A stretch of DNA of 35,405 nucleotides from Bacteroidales bacterium. Its GTDB lineage: Bacteria; Bacteroidota; Bacteroidia; Bacteroidales; UBA932. The stretch lies in NCBI GenBank assembly GCA_017429765.1, contig JAFROJ010000013.1, positions 1-35,405 on the forward strand, read 5' to 3'. A model generated the notes under the pieces. It ran no database searches and was not told the DNA's origin. It saw only the letters and a program-made list of their open reading frames with translations. This document shows, in pieces, positions 26,301-32,747 of this stretch (position 1 is its first letter; every line of letters starts with the position of its first letter). Both the position numbers and the translations under genes were made by a program.

Positions 26301-28708
26301 TGGTCGGATATCTCCTTTCCGGCGGAGGTCTTGATGACTGACTTCACGCTGACGGTGTAGATTCCGGGACGTGGCATGGAGAAACCCTTGATGTCTCCGG
26401 ACATGGCGTCCCCGGCCTCCATGACCTTCCCGTCCGAGTCCCTGAGTTCGTAAGAGAGAGGAACCCGGATGTCCTCCCCGTCGCTGTTATGGACGGTGAA
26501 GGACACTCTCGCCTTCTCTCCGCTGAGCAGTGCCCAGCCGCGAGGGTCGGTCCCGGAAGGGAAGTTGATCTCGCCCGGTGAACTGTTTTCCAGGGAAAGG
26601 CCCACGTTGAAACGGTCCACAACGAACACGGACCTGTTGAATTCCTTGGTCTCTCCGGTGGCGTCCGTGACCTTGACCGTGACCTTGTACCACGACCGTC
26701 CGTACCAGTCGCCGTTGTCCTTGGTGGGGAAACGGAAAGAGAAGGTGCCGTCGGGGCCGAGGACCAAGTCGCCCGAGGCCACCCTGGTCCCCCGGCCGTC
26801 AACAGTGTAAGTCAGCCTGGCGGCATCGAGGGGATGGCCGCTGTAACTCTTCACCGAGCCCTTGACCTCGACCTCGTCGCCAATGAAATAGAGGCTGTCG
26901 ACATTCTCGAAAGCGAGGTCATAGGTGGGAAGGATGAACTCGTCCACGATCACACTCTTGCTGGCTATCGTTGTCGAACGGACAATTTTGAGCGTGAACC
27001 TGCCGTTCCTGCCGCCCTCGGGTAGCTCGAACTCACCGGCGACGGAACCAAAACCATTAGTGGTGAGCGAGAGGGTTCCGGCCTCGTTGCCCTCCGGGTC
27101 TGTCAGCACCGCCTTGACATCCTTTCCCGATTTCAAGGTATGGTAGCTGACTGTCGGATCCCCCTCGTAGAGGACAGCCTTGAACTTCAGGGTCTCCCCG
27201 TGATTGTAGGCCCCCTTGTCAGTGAATATCTCGCAGCGAGTCTCGCTGGAAACAGTTGATTGATAGCTTTGAGGATGATTGAGATTAATTGCCGGGCTCT
27301 TGCGGAGGAAACCATCGGCGTCCGTAAGGGAGGCTTCAAGATAGTAATAGGAGTCCTTCTTCATCGCCTTCGCGATGTTGTCCGGGAGCGGGGAGAAACC
27401 GTCCACCTTGACTCCCTTAGCCTCCGCCACAGTCTTCCCGGAAAGGGAGAGCCTGAGGTCAACAGATGCCGGCGGTTCTCCGGTGAGGTGATCGGCCACA
27501 TAGAACTTCCAGCCTTCGGAATCCTCCCTCAACGAGATGGAAAGGGTGTTCCTGAGGTAGCCTGCCGTGCTGCGGATCTTCCCGTACGACGCGTCCACTA
27601 TGTACTCTCCGTCATCGCACCTGGGGATGCTCACAACCACCGTGTCATAAGCGTGGAAACTCTTCCTGGGATTCAGGACGGTCTTCTTGACGAGAGGCTT
27701 CGTGTCCTTCTCGTCGCTTGCCGTCATCAGCAGGTCCGCCTTGTCCAGGTTGCGGAAGGACACGACGATCTCGTTGTCCTCGATGGAGACAGAGACATCC
27801 TTGCCCTCGAGGTCCTCGATCAGGCCCTTGAAGCCGTCGATGCTGGCGGCTATCTTCCCGTCGACGCCGGAAGTGTAGGACTTGCGATCCTTCTCGGCGG
27901 CCTTCACCTCAGCGTACAAGGCCTTGAACTCGTCCTCGGAAGCCCTGGTTGACTCCAGTGTGGAATATTTATCCTCGAGGATGAGGAGTTTCCCGAAGAG
28001 GCTGACCGCCTTCCCTGAATATTTCTCAGTGAACTCCTTCACCTTCTCGATATCGACGTTCCAGTTCCTGCCGCTGGCCTGGTGGAACTCGAGCCAGGCC
28101 GCGGCCGGATACCTGTCCCCGAGATATTCCTTCAAGGCGGACTCCACCTTGGATCCCGCGCCTCTCGAGATGTATTCCGACCAGAGGGCATATTCATAAT
28201 CATCCTTGATGAGACCGTTCAGCATGCCGTTCAACTCGATGTTCGTGGCTGAATAGAAGTTCTGGTTCTTCCCGGCCTGAAGGCGAGTCCGGTTGACAAG
28301 GACAAAGTCGGTGAGGTCGTCGCCCCGCTTGCTCCTGTTGTGGGAATATGTCACGATGGGCTCGTCGTAAGCGGCCACCTGCTCAGACAGCCACCCCTCG
28401 AGCTCAGTCCGCTTTTTCCAATTGGCCGAGACCTCTGTCGAGACTTTCCGCTTAGCCGCGTCGTAGAAGTCCCAGTGATATCTGCCTTTCTTGGCCTCGC
28501 TGATGATCTCGTCCAGGCACTCGGACATCTTCTTGGGCCTGTCGGCCTTGCGGGCCGCGTCATATTCCTTCCACAACGACTTCAGGACATGGCCTTGGTC
28601 GTCCTTTGACTGGTACCTTTCCTCTTTCATAAACGCTTGCGATGTCAGGGCGGCGGCGAAAATGGCCAACGCCGTCACCAGGCTGACGGATAATATCTTT
28701 GTTCTCAT
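23390..28708 (-). CDS. Thioester-less alpha-2-macroglobulin family protein
   Basis: I start at the ATG at 28708 (MRTKILSVSLVTALAIFAAA); the frame extends upstream only to a TTG overlapping the folC stop. The 1772-residue product has a type I signal peptide ending near TSQA and no lipobox. A charged helical N-terminal region (about 30-330) precedes macroglobulin domains with the MG-type motif TDKGAYNHGETLKFKAVL (about 490-510). Next comes a Lys/Arg/Gly-rich then acidic stretch (about 1000-1060) that may be the bait region, and the alpha-2-macroglobulin core FLRTGKDGEATLEFKTSDKL (about 1075-1095). An alpha-toroid domain (about 1290-1550) has no CxEQ motif, and a C-terminal beta domain closes the protein. 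It should be periplasmic. Without the thioester it could only trap or scaffold non-covalently. Its start is 17 nt after folC. Confidence 0.88.
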   Translation of the reverse strand: MRTKILSVSLVTALAIFAAALTSQAFMKEERYQSKDDQGHVLKSLWKEYDAARKADRPKKMSECLDEIISEAKKGRYHWDFYDAAKRKVSTEVSANWKKRTELEGWLSEQVAAYDEPIVTYSHNRSKRGDDLTDFVLVNRTRLQAGKNQNFYSATNIELNGMLNGLIKDDYEYALWSEYISRGAGSKVESALKEYLGDRYPAAAWLEFHQASGRNWNVDIEKVKEFTEKYSGKAVSLFGKLLILEDKYSTLESTRASEDEFKALYAEVKAAEKDRKSYTSGVDGKIAASIDGFKGLIEDLEGKDVSVSIEDNEIVVSFRNLDKADLLMTASDEKDTKPLVKKTVLNPRKSFHAYDTVVVSIPRCDDGEYIVDASYGKIRSTAGYLRNTLSISLREDSEGWKFYVADHLTGEPPASVDLRLSLSGKTVAEAKGVKVDGFSPLPDNIAKAMKKDSYYYLEASLTDADGFLRKSPAINLNHPQSYQSTVSSETRCEIFTDKGAYNHGETLKFKAVLYEGDPTVSYHTLKSGKDVKAVLTDPEGNEAGTLSLTTNGFGSVAGEFELPEGGRNGRFTLKIVRSTTIASKSVIVDEFILPTYDLAFENVDSLYFIGDEVEVKGSVKSYSGHPLDAARLTYTVDGRGTRVASGDLVLGPDGTFSFRFPTKDNGDWYGRSWYKVTVKVTDATGETKEFNRSVFVVDRFNVGLSLENSSPGEINFPSGTDPRGWALLSGEKARVSFTVHNSDGEDIRVPLSYELRDSDGKVMEAGDAMSGDIKGFSMPRPGIYTVSVKSVIKTSAGKEISDQSEMTILRVDDDAEALDARVENFFKPVGPCADGSLKDGEAIHVRMGAGDGPVWAVAELFGDRRQPLDRRLFRLDGVVGKAGSIEDISFDYKKEYPDAVFFTVFYFRNGRNYVYSREFRREKEEIVLPLEFSSFEDKALPGKRYSVTIKSAPGVEALAAVFDKSSETVSPNHWGTVRLVDRGAMGIWFRTRNGSTFNYDHDAPILFNEVTVRGRGKVFKSGAAATRSEMVIEDALDLALEDIAPITSYEVAEPEEEAAVEEIQARSDFSTSLAFEPFLRTGKDGEATLEFKTSDKLSTFIVQVFAHNPDMLNSVIRKEMVVSIPVKVNLVEPKYLYKGDKPVIHVSVSNTSEAPVSGTVALQAFPSADSQGKKPFSTSSKKVTVPAGGSVPLEFAFDPKNYSEIGLKVVFADSGKTFSDGVFVTLPVHEAAQTITEAHSAVLLAGMDKDALVRRLKSEFTGTSSAGAEYKEIDIRGMLLDAIPSKVEPSANDVLSLSEAYYVRKVAAKLGSEIQAEMPEAELLAKILSCRNADGGFGWFEGMRSSAVITAVLLERFAKMEAPGMPVEGFDPDTSVKFLDRNQFLHGTSWPYWCGWLSDAQYAHVRSMYASVPFDVSRETASEKSEYSKNFKEFKKYIKDYLIPSEKDGRGLQGQILAKARRIKTLVNLVNGEGGTALASAWGIKFSAESKMSKSIIADVLSLTEYAVEHRDGGWYYPNAVMPWRGLLESELYAHSLLCDLLSDSRLDRSGDPAALKTISDGIRVWITLQKETQKWAEDPAYVDAINSVLSGGDDVLSTRVVLLSKTYRKPFKDIVSAGNGFSVERRFFREVLGADSKIGRVEIYPGMKLSVGDKVVAEYRIWNQENRSFVKLTAPREAAFRPVRQLSGHVGWWLRPVGGAYSITPQGYRNVKTDRTEYFFDVYPEENTTVTEEFYITQEGVFTAPVVTIESLYAPHYRANDKFGGTLSVIE

Positions 28709-28725
28709 AACGATTGTCCCATTCT

Positions 28726-30081
28726 TCAAAAACCTCGCGAAAGTCCGGCCTCATTGAGAAGAGGAACGGCCTCCGAGATAAGATAAGTGCTGCCTCCTAT
28801 GAATATCAACGGGTTACCGTCTCCGGCGAGAGTTTTTGCCTTGGCGATGGCCTCTTCCGTCGAGGCGGCCGTGAAGGCTTCCGAGGGCAGTCCCGCGGAC
28901 TCGCGGAAGGCCTTGAACCTCGAGGCGAGATCCGCCGCCGGGAGCGCCCTGGCGGAGTCAAGCCCGGGGAACACATAGGTCGCCTCCCTGGGCATAAGTG
29001 GCAAGATGCCGTCCAGGTCCTTGTCGGCCATGACGGCGTAGAGGATTATCAGCCTGTCGAAGCCGCCCTCGTCCATCATGTTTCCGAGCTGGGAGAAGTT
29101 CTCTTCCAGAGCGGCGGGATTATGGCCAAGGTCGGCGATGATCCGGGGGGTCTCGGACAAAGTCTCCCAACGGCCGTGGAACCCAGCCCTCGAGGCGGTG
29201 TGGATGATAGCCTCGGCGACGGCCTCGCGGTCCGACAGGCCTCCGTAGAAGGGATCGCCCTTCAGGATGTCCACAGCTGAGAGGACGGTCCTGAGATTCT
29301 TGGACTGGTACCGCCCGCGCAGGTCCATTTCCCGCTCGATCTCGGGGACAAGGTCGCTCATCGAAGGGTCGTGATCCTGGGCGAAAAAAAGTGCGGAGCC
29401 GGTCTCGGCCGCTTTCCACTCGAAGACAGGGCGGGTCTCGGGAAGATATTCCCCGACCAGGGCAGGCACCCCGGGTTTGAATATTCCCGCCTTCTCCCTC
29501 GCGATGGCGTCCAGGGTGTCACCCAACAGCGCCCTGTGGTCGAGGGCGATGCTTGTGACGACCGAAAGGTCTGGGGTTATTATGTTCGTGCTGTCAAGCC
29601 GTCCGCCGAGGCCGGTCTCGATGACCGCCACGTCCACTTTCTCGTCGGCGAACCACTTGAAAGCCAGGCCTGTGGTGATCTCGAAGAAGGAAAGGTCGAT
29701 GGCGTCCATGTCAGCGGCATGGCGGGTCAGGAAGTCGAAGACGTAGTCCTTGGGGATGAGGACCGGCCCTTCGACTGGGCCCAGGATTCTCGCCCGCTCC
29801 CGGAAATCGACTATGTGGGGAGAGGTGTACAGCCCGACCTTAAGACCGGCGGCCGACAGCGCGGAGGCCAGCATGTTGGCCACTGAACCCTTGCCGTTGG
29901 TCCCGGCGATGTGGACAGTCCGGAATCGCCCCTGGGGGTCGCCGAGAAGGGCCGCGAAGCGCGTCATACCCCCGAGACCGGGCTTGTAGGCGTCGCCGAA
30001 AGGCGTTTTCTGAACGGACGGGAACCTGACGAATATCTCCCTCAGCCTGTCCTCGTATGCTTTCTCCGAATATTTTTCCAT
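28726..30081 (-). CDS. folC: Folylpolyglutamate synthase / dihydrofolate synthase FolC
   Basis: This 451-residue Mur-ligase-family enzyme adds glutamate to dihydropteroate and/or tetrahydrofolate in the cytoplasm. The P-loop HIAGTNGKGS is at about 58-66, and the family signature VIETGLGGRLDSTN at 153-166. LYTSPHIVDFRER follows the P-loop, and the C-terminal domain contains the typical DLGHNPAALEENF motif, where many homologues have DVAHNP. Length is slightly above E. coli FolC (422). The start ATG at 30081 is preceded by its own promoter at 30113-30144. The macroglobulin gene begins 17 nt after the stop, suggesting cotranscription despite unrelated functions. Confidence 0.95.
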   Translation of the reverse strand: MEKYSEKAYEDRLREIFVRFPSVQKTPFGDAYKPGLGGMTRFAALLGDPQGRFRTVHIAGTNGKGSVANMLASALSAAGLKVGLYTSPHIVDFRERARILGPVEGPVLIPKDYVFDFLTRHAADMDAIDLSFFEITTGLAFKWFADEKVDVAVIETGLGGRLDSTNIITPDLSVVTSIALDHRALLGDTLDAIAREKAGIFKPGVPALVGEYLPETRPVFEWKAAETGSALFFAQDHDPSMSDLVPEIEREMDLRGRYQSKNLRTVLSAVDILKGDPFYGGLSDREAVAEAIIHTASRAGFHGRWETLSETPRIIADLGHNPAALEENFSQLGNMMDEGGFDRLIILYAVMADKDLDGILPLMPREATYVFPGLDSARALPAADLASRFKAFRESAGLPSEAFTAASTEEAIAKAKTLAGDGNPLIFIGGSTYLISEAVPLLNEAGLSRGF

Positions 30082-30099
30082 CTCCCAGGATCATCACTT

Positions 30100-30130
30100 T
30101 TTGAACTCAACTCAAAAATACTTAAATTTA
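30100..30130 (+). promoter_or_regulatory. Promoter of the PurL-like/phoH operon
   Basis: TTTG (30100-30103) is followed after 19 nt by TAAATTTA (30123-30130), which matches TAnnTTTG at all but the last base. The ATG at 30149 is 18 nt on. It physically overlaps the oppositely oriented folC promoter at 30113-30144. Confidence 0.5.
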
Positions 30131-30144
30131 CGGACATATTCCAA
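30113..30144 (-). promoter_or_regulatory. Promoter of folC
   Basis: On the minus strand TATTTTTG (30113-30120) is a perfect TAnnTTTG box, with TTG (30142-30144) 21 nt upstream. The folC ATG is about 31 nt downstream at 30081. Confidence 0.5.
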
Positions 30145-30148
30145 CCGA

Positions 30149-31327
30149 ATGAAAGAAAAAGCCTCAGCCCTTCGCTCGGAGTACATAATCGACGGCATCC
30201 CTCGGCGGTTCACCCCTTCCGACATCCTTGACGAGTGTCTTGACCGGGAGCCTGAAACCAGCCGGGACTACGAGGAATTCGAGCCGATCGTGGACGAGAG
30301 CACCGACCCCTGCCCCGCTTCGGACACACTGAGCGGCGGTGACCCGCAAGAGTACCTGAGGGTCGTGGCGGGCATGGCCGGCTCCCCGAGGAACTGCCCG
30401 ATGGCCTTCCCAGAGGAGTTCACGAAAACCAGGATAGCGAAAGCCCTGCTGGACACTATCTGGATGAGGGGACACTTCAGGCTCGGGGATCTGACCTTAC
30501 AGGCAAGGTGGCGCTGGAACCCCAAGCCTCTCGGCAACATGGCCGCGTTCTATTCCTCGGTCGAGGCCGCCGCCGACTACCTCGATAGCCTGGGAATATG
30601 CCTCAGCTCATATTCATTCACCGAGAGCGACCGGGTCAACCAGATCGCTTTCAAGGTAGCGGCGACTGAGAGACAGGAAGACCCGGACGGGGAGATCGCC
30701 CCCGAGGAGGAGGAGGAGATCGACCTGCCCGGCAGCTCTCCTTTCGGGAGCCCGCACCCGGTGATAGGGCGCGGAAGGGCCGTGCCGGACCAGCTTGTCC
30801 CCGATCCGGACAGCTGGATAATATTTGTTCCCTTTGACACTTGCGAGTTCAGGCTCGGCTATTCCCTGCTTTGCCAGGCCTTCGGCCACAATGGGGACAA
30901 TGCCCCGGAGGTCGGTGACGGTGACTACTTCATCGACTGCTTCGAGATCATCCGGGAGTTCGTCGAGGACAAGGTTGTCCTGTCCGGAAGGACGGTCGGC
31001 GACGGAGGCCTGCTCACAGCCATGAAGGCCATGTGCGGCGGGGACACGGGCGCCAAGATAGACGTCAGCGGGATCATGAACTCCTACGACGAGGACAAGA
31101 GCATCAGGGTCCTGTTCTCCGAGGTTCCCGGGGTGCTGATCCAGATCAAGGACATGGACTTCGACTACGCCGACGCTGAGTTCCTCCTCCAGGACATCGC
31201 CTATTACCCGATCGGGCATCCGGCCCCCGGCAGCGGCGTGATCAAGGTCAAGTCGGGAAGAGGAGGCGGGATATCAGACATACTCCAGTCCCTCCTGGGC
31301 AGCCAGGCCTCGGAAGGGGAGGACTGA
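30149..31327 (+). CDS. Protein with PurL/PurM AIRS_C-like C-terminal half
   Basis: I start at the ATG at 30149 (MKEKASALRSEYIIDGIPRR, 392 residues); an upstream TTG in frame lies in the promoter. The N-terminal part is unfamiliar. It includes LLDTIWMRGHFRLGDLTLQA and NPKPLGNMAAFYSSVEAAAD, with a linker containing an acidic EEEEEID run near residues 185-190. The C-terminal half resembles the second AIR-synthase-related domain of PurL: a glycine motif V-G-D-G-G-L (283-288; PurL has xSAGGL), then LFSEVPGVLIQIKD (322-335; PurL-like LFAENPGVVIQVK), ending YYPIGHP. It lacks the ATP-binding and glutaminase parts, so FGAM synthase activity is unlikely. It precedes phoH by 12 nt in one operon. The function is unknown: a pseudoenzyme or ligand sensor is inference. 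Confidence 0.6.
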   Translation: MKEKASALRSEYIIDGIPRRFTPSDILDECLDREPETSRDYEEFEPIVDESTDPCPASDTLSGGDPQEYLRVVAGMAGSPRNCPMAFPEEFTKTRIAKALLDTIWMRGHFRLGDLTLQARWRWNPKPLGNMAAFYSSVEAAADYLDSLGICLSSYSFTESDRVNQIAFKVAATERQEDPDGEIAPEEEEEIDLPGSSPFGSPHPVIGRGRAVPDQLVPDPDSWIIFVPFDTCEFRLGYSLLCQAFGHNGDNAPEVGDGDYFIDCFEIIREFVEDKVVLSGRTVGDGGLLTAMKAMCGGDTGAKIDVSGIMNSYDEDKSIRVLFSEVPGVLIQIKDMDFDYADAEFLLQDIAYYPIGHPAPGSGVIKVKSGRGGGISDILQSLLGSQASEGED

Positions 31328-31339
31328 AAAACAGATAAT

Positions 31340-32689
31340 ATGGCAAGACACACTAAATCAAAGCCGAAGATATTCGTGCTCGACACCAACATAATCCTGC
31401 ACGACTACAAGGCAATCCGCAAATTCAAGGACAACGACATCGTCATCCCGATCGCCGTGATCGAGGAGCTGGACAAGTTCAAGAAAGGCAATGACAATCT
31501 CGCCTACAACGCCCGGGGCTTCATGCGGGACATGGACAGGATCACCGACGGGGTCGGCTTCGGGACCGACGGCATCCCCATCGGCAAAGGATTGGGCAAG
31601 ATCAGGATAGAGCCCAACCACCCCTTCCCTGAGGATATGCGGGACTTGTTCAAGGACGACATCCAGGATCACAGGATCCTTTCCACCGCTATCTGGATCA
31701 GGGACAACAATCCCGACCGTTTCGTCGCCCTCGTGACCAAGGACATCAACCTCAGGATGAAGTCGAAGGCGGCCGGCATGGAGGTTCAGGACTACATGAC
31801 TGACAGGGTCGAGGAGGAGAAGGTGGAGAACTCAGTCAAGGAGGTCCAGATTCTCCAGGACATCGACTACGGGGTCTTGCAGGAGCTTGCCTACGGCCCG
31901 GAGAACTCGATCGCGTGGGACAAGATCAGCGAGAGCCGCCCGAGGCCGAACCAGCTTTACAAAATAGTCCAGGACAAAACGACCGTCTGCGCCCGATTCG
32001 ACGCCGTGACCGACAAGGTGGTTCTTGTCAAGACCCATGTCGTCTACGGGATCAAGCCTCTTAACGTCGAGCAGAAGTTCGCCATAGACGCCTGCCTGAA
32101 TCCGGACATCAAGCTGGTCTCGATGACAGGAGGGGCTGGCACGGGCAAGACCCTGATCGCCCTGGCCTCCGCCCTTGAGCAAGCCCGGGACTATGACCAG
32201 ATCATCCTGACCCGCCCCACGGTGGTGCTGGGCAACCAGGACATCGGCTTCCTCCCTGGGGACCAGAAGACGAAGATGAGCCCCTTCATCCAGCCTTTGA
32301 TGGACAATCTCAATGTGATCAAGAGCCGTTTCAAGTCCGGAAGCAAGGAGGCTCTCAGGCTGGACGCCATGCTCAAGGAGGAGAAACTCCTGATCTCCCC
32401 CCTCGCCTACATCAGGGGCCGGAGCCTGGGAAGGGTGTTCTTCATCTGCGACGAGGCCCAGAACCTCACCCCGAACGAGATCAAGACCATAATCACCCGC
32501 GCCGGAGAGGGTACCAAGATGGTGTTCACGGGTGACATATTCCAAATCGACCAGCCCTATCTCGACCAATGGTCGAACGGGCTAACCCATCTTAACGAGA
32601 AGATGGGAGGCCAGCGGATCTTCGAGCATGTGTTCCTCAGGGTCGGGGAACGCAGCGAGCTTTCGGATCTGGCTGCTAAATTGTTATAA
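31340..32689 (+). CDS. phoH: PIN-PhoH family ATPase (PhoH2/YlaK-type)
   Basis: The 449-residue protein joins an N-terminal PIN nuclease domain (IFVLDTNIILHD, Asp15; conserved acids through about residue 140) to a C-terminal PhoH-type P-loop ATPase. Walker A GGAGTGKT is at 264-271, the Walker B-like C-D371-E-A-Q at 370-373, and VFTGD follows. PIN-PhoH proteins act as RNA helicase/ribonucleases; mycobacterial PhoH2 unwinds and cleaves RNA. A role in RNA turnover is likely, but no specific target can be read here. It follows the PurL-like gene by 12 nt. A -7 box for the next gene, ppdK, sits just after its stop. Confidence 0.9.
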   Translation: MARHTKSKPKIFVLDTNIILHDYKAIRKFKDNDIVIPIAVIEELDKFKKGNDNLAYNARGFMRDMDRITDGVGFGTDGIPIGKGLGKIRIEPNHPFPEDMRDLFKDDIQDHRILSTAIWIRDNNPDRFVALVTKDINLRMKSKAAGMEVQDYMTDRVEEEKVENSVKEVQILQDIDYGVLQELAYGPENSIAWDKISESRPRPNQLYKIVQDKTTVCARFDAVTDKVVLVKTHVVYGIKPLNVEQKFAIDACLNPDIKLVSMTGGAGTGKTLIALASALEQARDYDQIILTRPTVVLGNQDIGFLPGDQKTKMSPFIQPLMDNLNVIKSRFKSGSKEALRLDAMLKEEKLLISPLAYIRGRSLGRVFFICDEAQNLTPNEIKTIITRAGEGTKMVFTGDIFQIDQPYLDQWSNGLTHLNEKMGGQRIFEHVFLRVGERSELSDLAAKLL

Positions 32690-32697
32690 TTTTTCGC

Positions 32698-32705
32698 TAA
32701 CTTTG
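32698..32705 (+). promoter_or_regulatory. -7 box of the ppdK promoter
   Basis: TAACTTTG, a perfect TAnnTTTG box, begins 9 nt after the phoH stop and 50 nt before the ppdK ATG. No clear TTTG is found 19-21 nt upstream (a TTG lies 14 nt upstream), so the -33 element is weak or atypical. The leader is AT-rich and unstructured. Confidence 0.5.
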
Positions 32706-32747
32706 CCGACTATTAAAAACAGACAATATTAATAATCAATTATAAAT

